A DNA stretch of 57,249 nt, taken from Planctomycetota bacterium. Lineage in GTDB: Bacteria > Planctomycetota > Phycisphaerae > FEN-1346. The stretch covers positions 1 to 57,249 of the forward strand of contig JAUVZF010000017.1 in NCBI GenBank assembly GCA_030602705.1, given 5' to 3'. This document shows positions 42,960 through 51,911 of this stretch, piece after piece (position 1 is the first letter of the stretch; each line of letters begins with the position of its first letter). Below the pieces are notes generated by a model. That model did not search any database. It had not been told where the DNA came from and was given only the letters and a program-made list of their open reading frames with translations. The position numbers and the translations under genes are program-made.

Positions 42960-44348
42960 ATGAGTGGACGCGTAGATCGTAGAGAGTTCCTCAAGACGAT
43001 GGCCCTCGCCGCCGGAGCCGCCCTTGCGCTGCCCTATGTCGCCCGCGGCAAGGAGGCAAAGAAGCGCCGTGCCGCGATTAAGGGTACCGGGCGCGCGGCC
43101 GCCGAAGACGGGGGAAAGCCCGACATCATCCTCTGCATGACGGACGACCAGGGCTGGGGCGACACGAGCTACAACGGCCACCCGGAATTGAAGACACCGA
43201 ACCTCGACGCGATGGCGGCCGCAGGCATCCGCTTCGACCGCTTCTATTCGGCGCACCCCCTCTGCTCGCCCACGCGGGCAAGCTGCCTCACCGGGAGAAG
43301 TCCGGTGCGCTACCGCTGCATGTCCTGGGGGCACGACCTGCCGCTACGCGAGGTCACCATCGCCGAGGCCGTCCGGACGGCCGGGTACGCCACGGGCCAT
43401 TTCGGCAAGTGGCACCTGGGCGGCATCCCCCATGCCGACGGCGGCACCGGCCGCGGCTTGCCCGAAACCTTCGATCCCAAGCCGCGGCACCCCGGCAACC
43501 AGGGCTTCGACGAGTGGTTCTCCGCCGGGAACTGGTACGACATTGGGCACGAGTACATCTACCACAACGGCCAGCAGGCGCCGCCGCGGCCCGGCGACAC
43601 GGCGGACGTGGTCATGGACGTCGCGCTGGAGTGGATCGGCAGGCAGGCGGCGGGGAAGAAGCCCTTCCTGGCGGTCATCTGGTTCCCCTCGCCCCATGGG
43701 CCGCACAAGGCGACGCCCGAGGACGCCGCGCCCTACGCCAAGTACGGCAAGAAGAAGGCGAACTACTACGGCGAGATCGCCGCGGTGGACCGCAACATGG
43801 GGCGGTTGCGAAAGGCCCTGCGGGACCTGAAGATCGCCGGCGACACGATGCTGTGGTTTTGCTCGGACAACGGCCCGTCACCCCCCGGCTCGACGGGCGG
43901 GCTGCCCGGCGGCAAGAAATGGCTCACCGAGGGCGGCACACGGGTGCCGGGCATCCTCGAATGGCCCGCGCGGGCGCCCAAGCCCTTCGTCACCAGTGTG
44001 CCCGCCTGCACCGTGGACTTCTACCCGACGGTTCTCGACCTGCTGGACATCAAGATGCCCGATCAGATCGAGCCGATCGACGGCATCAGCCTGCTGCCGC
44101 TGATCGAGGGCAAGATGGACCGCCGGCCGAAGCCGGTTCCGCTCGTCTCCGGCCAACAAGTGCGGTTGATCGACAACGAATACATCCTGCAGAAGGGCCG
44201 GCTCTTCCGCTTTGCCGAGGGAGGGCGCAAGGACGTCGATATCACCGACCAGGAGCCGGAAGTCCTCAAGCGGCTGACCGCCTGGCTGGACCGGTGGCGG
44301 GCATCGGTCAAGAAGGACCAGGCCTTCTACACCGTCAAGCGGCGGTGA
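42960..44348 (+). CDS. Tat-exported type I sulfatase
   Basis: 462 residues from ATG 42960 (AGGA eight bases upstream; ATG 42951 is possible). Tat signal DRREFLKTMALAAGAALALP. Sulfatase landmarks: ILCMTDDQGWGD (metal Asp pair), LCSPTRASCLTGR with Cys102 as the formylglycine precursor (C-x-P-x-R), GHFGKWHLGG, FLAVIWFPSPHGPH, and WFCSDNGPSP (metal site). It removes sulfate esters from a polysaccharide. It needs a formylglycine-generating enzyme; the SUMF1-like protein in this window lacks the key cysteines, so that enzyme must lie elsewhere. Confidence 0.92.
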   Translation: MSGRVDRREFLKTMALAAGAALALPYVARGKEAKKRRAAIKGTGRAAAEDGGKPDIILCMTDDQGWGDTSYNGHPELKTPNLDAMAAAGIRFDRFYSAHPLCSPTRASCLTGRSPVRYRCMSWGHDLPLREVTIAEAVRTAGYATGHFGKWHLGGIPHADGGTGRGLPETFDPKPRHPGNQGFDEWFSAGNWYDIGHEYIYHNGQQAPPRPGDTADVVMDVALEWIGRQAAGKKPFLAVIWFPSPHGPHKATPEDAAPYAKYGKKKANYYGEIAAVDRNMGRLRKALRDLKIAGDTMLWFCSDNGPSPPGSTGGLPGGKKWLTEGGTRVPGILEWPARAPKPFVTSVPACTVDFYPTVLDLLDIKMPDQIEPIDGISLLPLIEGKMDRRPKPVPLVSGQQVRLIDNEYILQKGRLFRFAEGGRKDVDITDQEPEVLKRLTAWLDRWRASVKKDQAFYTVKRR

Positions 44349-44494
44349 GCCGCCGACTGATCGCAGCGATCATGGACTACCTGCAGCAGCATAACGAAAA
44401 CCCGGAAACCTTCGTATGGACTGCCAACGTGCAGGACATCCTGGCAAAGATCGCCCGAGCAAGGGCCGCACTCAATAACGTTCAATCTTTTTGA
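44348..44494 (+). mobile_element. IS630-family transposase C-terminal relic
   Basis: A frame just after the sulfatase stop reads SRRLIAAIMDYLQQHNENP, FVWTANVQDILAKIARARAA, ending at TGA 44492-44494. This matches the end of IS630-type DDE transposases (pattern: L-x-A-I, YL-x2-HN, P-F-V-WTA, ILAKI-x-RA). The catalytic Asp and Glu residues and the upstream part of the insertion sequence are missing. It marks an old transposition or deletion event between the sulfatase and GH-D paralog 4. Confidence 0.75.
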
Positions 44495-44551
44495 CGCACT
44501 ATACAGGTGTCGTGCATCCATGGGAATCGCAATGAGGTAGAGGAGCCCACG

Positions 44552-46849
44552 ATGAATGGCGGCTTCATGACGCAGGTGAGTTCTCTTCTCATGGCCGTGG
44601 CTGTCTCCACCGGCGCGGGGTCCGCCGCGGGACGACAGGTCACGCCCCCGGCGAACGCCCCGGCTGCGGTCGAGTGGAACGCCGGCAAAGGAACACTGTC
44701 CCTCCGATATCACGGCACGGTGATTCTGGATGCCGTGGTCGCGGCACAGGACAAAGACGGCAGGAAAATAAGAACCGGCATAAAGATGGAGCCGACAGAA
44801 ACAACAGACGAGAAGGTGGAGCAGCCCTGGACCAAACGCGTCAACCACCCCTCCGAAGTGGTCAGGAAGGTGGAGCAGCGTCTGAAGTTCGTCCCGCTCA
44901 AGCCGCAACAGGGCGTGAATCTGGTCCTGCGCGGCACGGTTACCGGCAGCGAGGAAGCCTTCCCGGCCGAGACGCTTTCCGAAGCCCAGAAGCGTTTTCC
45001 CTACGTCCGCAACAGCGTGGGCCTGAGCCGCAATCTGCGCAACAACGCCGTTTACGACCGCCGCTGGGACTGGGTCCTGATCGGCCCGCCGGACGGCCAC
45101 ACTCGCATTGAGCCCACGGTGGTCGAAAAGCAGCAGATCGCCTTTTCGTGGGAGAGCCGCGGATCGGATCTGGAGGTCGTCTTCCGCCCGCGCTTTTACC
45201 AAAAGCACAAAGAACTCAAGTACTTCGAACCCTGGACATACAAAGTGTGGAAGGGCTCGGTTACGGGGTTCTGTAGTTGGTGGTCCTACAGGGATGGCTT
45301 CAATCAGAAGGTGTTGGACAAGATCGTCGACGTCTTTTCGGCGAAACATCTTCCTGATTTCGGTTATCGCTATCTGCAGATCGACGCCTGCTACCAATCC
45401 GGAGGCGGAACCCCGCAGGGATTCCTGAACTGGAACAACCGGTTCCCGGGCGGCGCCGATCACGCCGTCCGCAAAACCCGCTCGGCGGGAATGGAAGCGG
45501 GCCTCTGGGTGTTTTGCGTGTTCAATGAAAGCGACCCGCTCGTGCGGGAGTCGGTGAACCAGCATCCTGAATGGTTTGTCCGCGAGCCGGACGGCAAGGC
45601 CAGGCGGTTCCTCAACCCGTGGACGGGCGGCTGGTGGTATGCTTTGGACACGACCGATGAGGAAGCACTGGATCGGCTGGTGCGCCCGACCTATCGCGGG
45701 CTCAAGAAGCAGGGGTTCACGTATGTGAAGATAGACGGGGCCGGGGACCTGGTGGACTGGGGATATTGTAAATCTCCGGAGTATTTCAAAGAGAAGGGTG
45801 TGACTCCAGGCGACGCCTTGCGCAGGTTTTACCAGGCCGCACGCGACGAGTTGGGACGCGATATCTACATTCTCGCCTGTTGGGGCGTGCTGCCCGAACT
45901 TATCGGGGTGGCCGACGGCTGCCGACTGGCGACGGACGGTTTCAGGGCGGCATCTTTCCAGGGCTTCAATTCCTGGGAGGGCGTGGTCTGGCGCAATGAT
46001 CCCGATCACTGCGACATCCTTCCCGTAGGGCGGAAAGACTATAGCGTGATGAAGACGTTTGCCGTGAATGATGCACCGTTGGATACGATTATTCGGCCGA
46101 GCGTAATCTCCATGGCCGGGGGTGTGCTCTTGCTCAGCGACAAGGCTGAAGTGTACAAGGAGGACAGGAATCTGGAAGGCGCCAAGCGCAGTTCGCCGGT
46201 CCTTTTCACCGTCCCGGGCCAATTGTACGACTTCACCCCCAGGGATCCTCGCTGGTTCTTCAGGAATCACGCCCGCGCCGGCGGTGGTGAATCTCGTTGG
46301 TGGTTCTCGGAGATTGACCGGCCATTCGACCACTGGTCGGTGCTGGCGCGGTTCAACTGGAGGCAGAAGAGTCTGGATTGGAAGCGTCCTGGTACGCCGG
46401 AAACGGAAGTAAAGTTCGCGGACCTGGGTCTTCGGGAAGACCGCGAGTACCTCGTATTTGAGTTCTGGACCCAGACGTTTCTCGGCAAAGTAAAAGGATC
46501 GTTTACAGCGCCCGCACAAGGGAAGAACAACGGACTTCAGGTCTTTGCCATTCGGGAGGCGCGAGCCCATCCCTGGATCATCTCGACAAGCCGCCATATC
46601 TCACAGGGAGGCGTTGACCTGTTGGATGTGAAATGGAACGGCCGCAATAAGACCCTATCCGGAAGCAGTTCCGTCGTGAAAGGCGATCCCTACGTGATGA
46701 CGATCCATCTCCCTGAAGGCTTTCGCTTGAAGGCCGCCGAGGCCGATGGCGAAAAGGCCGAAACGGAGAATCTGGGCCATGCGGGCATAGTTCGAATAAC
46801 CCCCTCGGCAACGAGAACGGTGAACTGGAAAATTACGTTCGCCAAGTAG
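44552..46849 (+). CDS. secreted clan GH-D glycoside hydrolase, paralog 4
   Basis: 765 residues from ATG 44552 (GAGGAG upstream). The signal peptide differs from the other three and the linker is reduced to QVTPPANAP. Catalytic pattern: YLQIDACY (Asp278), YVKIDG (Asp395, probable nucleophile), RLATDGF (Asp462, probable acid/base). 44666-44893 is identical or nearly identical to 26357-26585 of paralog 2, including the 54-base insertion, and 45915-46370 is also nearly identical. The segments between are clearly diverged, as expected after gene conversion. It lies about 16 kb from paralog 2. Confidence 0.8.
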   Translation: MNGGFMTQVSSLLMAVAVSTGAGSAAGRQVTPPANAPAAVEWNAGKGTLSLRYHGTVILDAVVAAQDKDGRKIRTGIKMEPTETTDEKVEQPWTKRVNHPSEVVRKVEQRLKFVPLKPQQGVNLVLRGTVTGSEEAFPAETLSEAQKRFPYVRNSVGLSRNLRNNAVYDRRWDWVLIGPPDGHTRIEPTVVEKQQIAFSWESRGSDLEVVFRPRFYQKHKELKYFEPWTYKVWKGSVTGFCSWWSYRDGFNQKVLDKIVDVFSAKHLPDFGYRYLQIDACYQSGGGTPQGFLNWNNRFPGGADHAVRKTRSAGMEAGLWVFCVFNESDPLVRESVNQHPEWFVREPDGKARRFLNPWTGGWWYALDTTDEEALDRLVRPTYRGLKKQGFTYVKIDGAGDLVDWGYCKSPEYFKEKGVTPGDALRRFYQAARDELGRDIYILACWGVLPELIGVADGCRLATDGFRAASFQGFNSWEGVVWRNDPDHCDILPVGRKDYSVMKTFAVNDAPLDTIIRPSVISMAGGVLLLSDKAEVYKEDRNLEGAKRSSPVLFTVPGQLYDFTPRDPRWFFRNHARAGGGESRWWFSEIDRPFDHWSVLARFNWRQKSLDWKRPGTPETEVKFADLGLREDREYLVFEFWTQTFLGKVKGSFTAPAQGKNNGLQVFAIREARAHPWIISTSRHISQGGVDLLDVKWNGRNKTLSGSSSVVKGDPYVMTIHLPEGFRLKAAEADGEKAETENLGHAGIVRITPSATRTVNWKITFAK
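44813..44878 (+). repeat. 54-base in-frame insertion with 12-base direct repeats in paralog 4
   Basis: AAGGTGGAGCAG at 44813-44824 and 44867-44878 brackets the same 42-base segment as in paralog 2. The flanking DNA is also identical to paralog 2 here, which suggests one insertion event followed by copying. Confidence 0.8.
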
Positions 46850-47066
46850 TCAAACTGACCGATTGCATGCCGCCGGGACTTTTTCGAGGCGGCGGAGTAC
46901 GGGTTTCTCGCGAGCGTGTCGGGAGACCCGCCGCGCGGTAAGTGGACAGAACTTGCCTGAACCTGCATAGTCGAGGCCGCTTGACGGGCGAGAATCTGTG
47001 CGGCCGGAACCGAAGACGGCGTGCCGGGACGACCGCTCTCGCGGGGGCGGCCCGCCCCGGCCAACC

Positions 47067-47768
47067 ATGGAGGGCGATGTGCCTTACCGGATGCTCGCGC
47101 TCGACCACGACGAGACACTTGCCGTCGACGGCGCCGTTCATCCGAGCGCGGCCGCGGCGCTGGCGGCCGCAAGAGATGCCGGATGGCTGCTTGCCCTCGT
47201 CACCGGCCGCACGCACGCGAGGATTCTCGAAATCTGCCCCTGCGTGGACGTCTTCGACCTGGTGGTCGATGAGAATGGTGCGGTGCTGTATTTCCCCGCG
47301 ACGGGGGCGGTTGAGAACCTGGCTCACGGGCCGGACGTGCGGCTCCGCGATGAACTCAGGCGACGCGGCGTGCCGTTTACGCCAGGCCGCATCGTGACCA
47401 TCACCAAGCGGATGCACGAGGAGCACGTTCGCGACATTATCGATGCCTGCGGCTTGGCGCTTGACTGTTACTGTAACCGCCCCGCCGTCATGATTGTGCC
47501 GCGCGGCACGAGCAAAGAAACGGGTCTGCGCACGGGCCTGAAGCGCGTGGGCGTGGCGCCGGAGGATGTGATTGCCGTCGGCGACGACGAGAACGACTTT
47601 GCCCTGTTCGAGGTGGCCGGTCTGTGCGTGGCGGTCGGCAATGCCATCGATGCGGTGAAGTGTGCGGCCGACGTGGTTCTCGACCGGCCGAACGGGGAGG
47701 GCGTGGCCGCGTTCATTCATGAGAGGCTGCTGAAGTCGCCCGAGTCGCTGCCCGAGCCGAGGCGGTAG
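47067..47768 (+). CDS. HAD-superfamily phosphatase (Cof/SPP-like)
   Basis: 233 residues from ATG 47067. An in-frame GTG at 47079 with GGAGGG ideally placed upstream may be the real start (MPYRMLALD). Motif I is LDHDETLAVDG (nucleophile Asp, D-x-D-x-T variant with Glu). Motif II is LVTGRTH. The Lys of motif III lies in GTSKETGLRTGL, and motif IV is VGDDENDFALF. This architecture is the type IIB capped HAD family that dephosphorylates sugar phosphates. It precedes the sugar ABC transporter, so it may act on its imported sugar. Confidence 0.88.
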   Translation: MEGDVPYRMLALDHDETLAVDGAVHPSAAAALAAARDAGWLLALVTGRTHARILEICPCVDVFDLVVDENGAVLYFPATGAVENLAHGPDVRLRDELRRRGVPFTPGRIVTITKRMHEEHVRDIIDACGLALDCYCNRPAVMIVPRGTSKETGLRTGLKRVGVAPEDVIAVGDDENDFALFEVAGLCVAVGNAIDAVKCAADVVLDRPNGEGVAAFIHERLLKSPESLPEPRR

Positions 47769-47817
47769 GGGCGAGGCATGCCTCGCCCGTGCGAATCTGC
47801 GGGTGGCCATGCCACCC
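47769..47817. terminator. two palindromes after the HAD gene
   Basis: GGGCGAGGCATGCCTCGCCC (47769-47788, perfect palindrome) begins at the stop codon of the HAD gene, followed by GGGTGGC/GCCACCC with a CAT loop (47801-47817). No T run follows. Probable transcript end or RNA stabiliser, separating the HAD gene from the transporter promoter. Confidence 0.45.
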
Positions 47818-47851
47818 CTCGTTACGTCTACCGTGTCGGCCGCTTCTTTTC

Positions 47852-47881
47852 TTGACGCTCCCCGGCGTGCTGGCGTACCAT
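47852..47881 (+). promoter_or_regulatory. sigma-70 promoter of the sugar transporter operon
   Basis: TTGACG (47852-47857), 18-base spacer, TACCAT (47876-47881). The leader to the ATG at 47940 is about 50 bases. AAAGGAG precedes the start codon. Confidence 0.55.
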
Positions 47882-47939
47882 GCTCTCTGTACGGCGCGGG
47901 GTGCCGCCCGCCTTTCAGCGCACAAAGGAGACACGGACC

Positions 47940-48935
47940 ATGCGACGCGGACTGCCTCTGATGCTTGTTGTCGGTTGGGTGGCGTTCTTGCTGGTCGGGT
48001 GCACGTCCCGCGAGGAAGAGGGCGCCGAAGACCCCAACCGGCCGCTGACGATTGCCGTCGTCCCCAAGGGCACGATGCACGTGTTCTGGAAGTCCGTCCA
48101 CGCCGGGGCCAAGCAGGGCGAGCAGGAATGCACGAACGTCAAGATCCTCTGGCAGGGCCCTGTCAAGGAGGACGACCGGGAATCTCAGGTCAGCCTGGTC
48201 GAAGCGTTCATCCAGAAACGCGTGGACGGCATCGTCCTGGCGCCGCTCGACGACAAGGCACTGGTGGCGCCGGTGCGGGCGGCCGGACGGGCAGACATCC
48301 CCGTCGTCATCATCGACTCAAGTCTGGCCGACACCGGCGCTTACGTCAGTTTCGTCGCCACCGACAACTACAAGGGCGGTGTGCTCGGTGCCAAGCGCCT
48401 GGCGGAACTCCTCGGCGAAAAGGGCGGCAAGGTTATCCTGCTGCGGTACCAGGTCGGCAGCGCCTCGACCGAGAACCGCGAGAAGGGCTTCCTCGATGAG
48501 ATCTCCAAACACAAGAACGTCGAACTCATCTCCACCGACCAGTACGCCGGCGCGACCGTAGAGACGGCCATGACCGCTGCCCAGGCGCTCCTGACCAAGT
48601 ACGGCCAAGGCCAGGTGGACGGCATATTCTGCCCCAACGAGTCGAGCGCCTACGGCATGCTGCAGGCACTGACGAGCAGCGGCCGCGCGGGAAAGATCAC
48701 GTACGTCGGCTTCGATGCGTCCGACCGGCTCATCGAAGCCCTGGAGAAAGGCTACATCCACGGCCTGGTGGTCCAGAACCCCGTCCGGATGGGGAGGGAG
48801 GGCGTCAAGACCATGGTGGCTCACATCCGCGGCAAGGAGGTTCCCAAACGCATCGACACGGGCGTCGTCGTCGTAACGCCTGAGAACCTGAAGGATCCCG
48901 AGATCGATAAACTCGTGCACCCGGCGCTCCAGTAG
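47940..48935 (+). CDS. sugar ABC transporter substrate-binding lipoprotein (RbsB-like)
   Basis: 331 residues. Lipobox FLLVGC with Cys21, so it is membrane-anchored. It folds as a type I periplasmic binding protein: TIAVVPKGTMHVFWKSVHAG, then IDGIVLAPLDDKALVAPV-type hinge sequence, VIIDSSLADTGAYVSF and VQNPVRMGREGVKTMV. It captures a monosaccharide (ribose, galactose, xylose or similar) and delivers it to the ATPase/permease encoded downstream. A strong hairpin follows the gene. Confidence 0.93.
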   Translation: MRRGLPLMLVVGWVAFLLVGCTSREEEGAEDPNRPLTIAVVPKGTMHVFWKSVHAGAKQGEQECTNVKILWQGPVKEDDRESQVSLVEAFIQKRVDGIVLAPLDDKALVAPVRAAGRADIPVVIIDSSLADTGAYVSFVATDNYKGGVLGAKRLAELLGEKGGKVILLRYQVGSASTENREKGFLDEISKHKNVELISTDQYAGATVETAMTAAQALLTKYGQGQVDGIFCPNESSAYGMLQALTSSGRAGKITYVGFDASDRLIEALEKGYIHGLVVQNPVRMGREGVKTMVAHIRGKEVPKRIDTGVVVVTPENLKDPEIDKLVHPALQ

Positions 48936-48961
48936 CCGGCGCCGCGTACGGGGCCTCTTCT

Positions 48962-49018
48962 GCGCGGCCCGTACGGGCCGCGCTACAGCGGGAAGCGGTG
49001 GGTCAGGAGACCCACCGC
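48962..49018 (+). promoter_or_regulatory. two hairpins between binding-protein and ATPase genes
   Basis: A 22-base perfect palindrome centred on CCCGTACGGG (48962-48983), then GCGGTGGGT/ACCCACCGC (48995-49003 with 49010-49018). In transporter operons such a structure commonly protects the binding-protein mRNA or lowers read-through, giving more binding protein than ATPase. It shares the CCCGTACGGG core with the repeats at 17978 and 18650. Confidence 0.55.
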
Positions 49019-49046
49019 GCGAACCGCAATACGCACGGCGCGACGA

Positions 49047-50711
49047 ATGAGCGTACCCACCGATTCCCCGACAGCCGGCCACGAATCCGAGCGGGCCGCG
49101 ACCCGGGAGGCGCCGCTTGCGCTTCGCATGATCGGCATCTCCAAGACCTTTGGCTCGACCCGCGCGCTCGTTGAAGTGGACCTGGACGTTCGGCCCGGCG
49201 AAGTCCACGCCCTCGTCGGCGAGAACGGCGCCGGCAAGAGTACCCTCATGAAGGTCCTCTCCGGGGCGCTTCAGCCCGACGCCGGACGCATGATCCTTCA
49301 GGGCAGGCCGTACGCGCCGCGGGGGCCGCTCGACGCCCGCGACGCCCGAGTGGCGATGATCTACCAGGAACTGAGCCTCGCGCCGGACCTCTCGGTCGAG
49401 GAAAACGTGCTCCTGGGCGCCGAACCCACGGCGCTGGGCTTCGTCCGCCGCCGCCACATGCGCAGCCAGGTCGAAGAAGCGCTGCGGCTGCTGCACCATC
49501 CCGACATCCGTCCCGGCGCGCGGGTCGGCGACCTCTCGATCGGCGCACAGCAACTCGTGGAGGTGGCCCGGGCCCTGGCCGCCAAGGCCCGGGTCGTCGT
49601 CATGGATGAGCCGACCTCCAGCCTGGGCCAGGCCGACACGGAGGTGCTCTTCGAGGTCATCCGACGGCTGCGGGATTCGGGCGTCAGCATCATCTACATC
49701 AGCCACTTCCTGGAGGAGGTCCGCGCGGTGGCCGACCGGTTCAGCGTCCTGCGCGACGGCCGGGCGGTCGGCACGGGCGAGGTGGCATCGACGCCGACCT
49801 CCGAGATCATCCGCCTCATGGTCGGACGCGAACTTGCCGAGATGTACCACCGCACGCCGCACGAGATCGGCCCGGTGGTACTGGACCTCTCGGCACTGAC
49901 GGGCCGCAAGATGCCGCAGAATGCGGACCTGGCGCTCTGCCGTGGAGAGATCCTCGGCATCGCGGGGCTCATCGGGTCGGGCCGGACGGAACTCGTACGG
50001 GCCGTTTTCGGTCTGGACGAAGTGGTCAGCGGCCAGGTCCGCGTCGATGGGCTCTCGACGACCGGCTGGAAGCCGCCGCGCATGCTCAAGCGCGGCGTCG
50101 GGTACCTGTCGGAGGACCGCAAGACGGAGGGTCTGGCGGAGAACCTGACGGTGGTCGATAACCTGACACTCAGCCGCCTGGAGCCCTACGTCTCGTTCGG
50201 CTTCTTGAGCCGCCGCCGCGCTCGCGAGGCAGCCCGGGAGTGGATCCGGCGACTCGGCATCCGCACACGGGGGCCCGACCAGCCGATTACGGGCCTTTCG
50301 GGCGGGAACCAGCAGAAGGTGGCCCTGGCGCGACTGCTTCATCAGGAGGCGGACGTGCTACTGCTCGACGAGCCGACGCGCGGCATCGACGTCGGGTCGA
50401 AGGTCGACCTCTACGCCCTGATCGGCGAGTTGGCCGCCCAGAGCAAGGCTATCCTCTGGATCTCCAGTTACCTGCCGGAACTCCTCGGCGTGTGCGACTC
50501 GCTGGCCGTCATGCACCGCGGACTTCTGAGCGAGAAGCGGCCCGTCTCCGACTGGACGCCGGAAGCCATCATGCGCGTGGCGACCGGCGGCGACGCGTCA
50601 TCGCCCGAGCCCGCCGCCCCCGAGCCCGCCGCGGAAGCGGCGGGGCACACCCCACAGCGCAATGCTTCCGAGTCCCCAGACCCCCACCCCGACGAGGAGG
50701 CCGGCGAATGA
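49047..50711 (+). CDS. sugar ABC transporter ATPase with two nucleotide-binding domains (RbsA-like)
   Basis: 554 residues. First domain (about 25-260): Walker A GENGAGKSTLM, signature LSIGAQQLVEVA (degenerate), Walker B VVMDEPTSSLG. Second domain (about 275-510): degenerate Walker A GLIGSGRTELV, a full signature LSGGNQQKVALARL and LLLDEPTRGIDVG. Fused tandem domains are the form used by ribose/xylose/galactose importers. The C-terminal 40 residues form an Ala/Pro/Glu-rich tail. Its stop overlaps the permease start (ATGA). Confidence 0.94.
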   Translation: MSVPTDSPTAGHESERAATREAPLALRMIGISKTFGSTRALVEVDLDVRPGEVHALVGENGAGKSTLMKVLSGALQPDAGRMILQGRPYAPRGPLDARDARVAMIYQELSLAPDLSVEENVLLGAEPTALGFVRRRHMRSQVEEALRLLHHPDIRPGARVGDLSIGAQQLVEVARALAAKARVVVMDEPTSSLGQADTEVLFEVIRRLRDSGVSIIYISHFLEEVRAVADRFSVLRDGRAVGTGEVASTPTSEIIRLMVGRELAEMYHRTPHEIGPVVLDLSALTGRKMPQNADLALCRGEILGIAGLIGSGRTELVRAVFGLDEVVSGQVRVDGLSTTGWKPPRMLKRGVGYLSEDRKTEGLAENLTVVDNLTLSRLEPYVSFGFLSRRRAREAAREWIRRLGIRTRGPDQPITGLSGGNQQKVALARLLHQEADVLLLDEPTRGIDVGSKVDLYALIGELAAQSKAILWISSYLPELLGVCDSLAVMHRGLLSEKRPVSDWTPEAIMRVATGGDASSPEPAAPEPAAEAAGHTPQRNASESPDPHPDEEAGE

Positions 50712-51826
50712 CCCGCGATTCCCAGCCGGAACTCCTCGAGACGCCTCGACAGGCCGCCCACCGGCGTATCATCAACCTCCTCGGACCGATGATCGGCCTG
50801 GTCCTGGTCGTCTTCGCGGGCGGCATCGCCGAACAGCGAATGGAAGGGTCGTTGAACTACTGGTCGCCCCAGAACCAGTGCCTCATCCTGACGCAGACCG
50901 TGACCGTGGCCATCGGCGCCATCGGCATGACGCTGGTCATTATCTCGGCGGGGATCGACCTGTCGGCAGGCAGTGTCATTGCCTTGGCGGCCGTCGCGTC
51001 GGCCTGGACCGTCCGGGAACTCGCGCCGGCCGGCCTTGCCGGTCTGGGCGGCTTCGAGGCCGTTTGGGTGCCCGTCGTCGCCGTAATCGCCGGTGTCGCA
51101 ATCGGGTGCCTTGCCGGAGGGGCGAACGGTTTTCTCATCACTCGGCTGAAGTTGGCGCCGTTCATCATCACGCTGGGGATGATGACGTTTGCCCGTGGCG
51201 CCGCCAAGGGCATCGCGAACATGCAGCGGATCGATGCGCCGCTGAACTGGATCTCGGAGTTCACGGCGGCCAACCTGGTGCTCTTCCGCACGAATTTCCA
51301 CCGCGTCTACGATCTGCCGCTTCTCGGCGAGGTTCACATCGGTTGGGTCGGGCCGGTGGCCATCTCGCCGGCGGTCGTCGCGGCGGTCGCGCTGGCGATC
51401 GGCGCAGCGGTGCTTCTCGGCCGGATGCGGTTCGGACGGCACGTCTTTGCCATCGGGTCCAACGAAGCGACGGCCCGTCTGTGCGGCATCCGCGTCGAGC
51501 GGACGAAATGGCTCATCTACGCACTGGCCGGGATGACGTTCGGCCTGGCGGGGGTCACCGATTTCGGGAGGCTCAGCGTCGGCGACCCGACCACGGCCAT
51601 GGGCAAGGAACTCGACATCATCGCGGCGGTCGTCATCGGCGGCGGCAGTTTGAGCGGCGGCGCGGGCAGCGTCTTCGGATCGCTCATCGGGGCGCTGCTG
51701 ATGGCCCACCTCAGGAACCTCTGCGTCCACCTCGGCCTGCCGAACTACGTCCAGGAGATGGTCGTCGGCGCGGTCATCGTCGTGGCGGTAACGGTCGATC
51801 GGCTTCGCCAGCGCCGGCGGGATTGA
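50708..51826 (+). CDS. sugar ABC transporter permease (RbsC-like)
   Basis: 372 residues with about nine membrane helices, starting after a polar N-terminal tail of 20 residues. Family signatures include VIISAGIDLSAGSVIALAAV, CLAGGANGFLITRLKLAPFI and GSNEATARLCGIRVERTKW (the EAA-like cytoplasmic loop). It forms the channel of the importer. Translation is coupled to the ATPase by the 4-base overlap. Confidence 0.94.
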   Translation: MTRDSQPELLETPRQAAHRRIINLLGPMIGLVLVVFAGGIAEQRMEGSLNYWSPQNQCLILTQTVTVAIGAIGMTLVIISAGIDLSAGSVIALAAVASAWTVRELAPAGLAGLGGFEAVWVPVVAVIAGVAIGCLAGGANGFLITRLKLAPFIITLGMMTFARGAAKGIANMQRIDAPLNWISEFTAANLVLFRTNFHRVYDLPLLGEVHIGWVGPVAISPAVVAAVALAIGAAVLLGRMRFGRHVFAIGSNEATARLCGIRVERTKWLIYALAGMTFGLAGVTDFGRLSVGDPTTAMGKELDIIAAVVIGGGSLSGGAGSVFGSLIGALLMAHLRNLCVHLGLPNYVQEMVVGAVIVVAVTVDRLRQRRRD

Positions 51827-51836
51827 GCCTGGCCGG

Positions 51837-51908
51837 GTTAGCCGCCGCGCTTGTCCCAGTACGGACCCGTATGGGCGCGGCGCGCGGCGGGCAAGCCCGC
51901 CGGCTAAC
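51837..51908. terminator. inverted repeat between convergent genes
   Basis: GTTAGCCG (51837-51844) and CGGCTAAC (51901-51908) form outer arms. Inside are GCCGCGC/GCGCGGC-type stems and CCAGTACGGACCCGTATGGG. It fills the gap between the permease and the oppositely oriented phosphodiesterase, so it probably works as a bidirectional terminator. Confidence 0.5.
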
Positions 51909-51911
51909 AAC

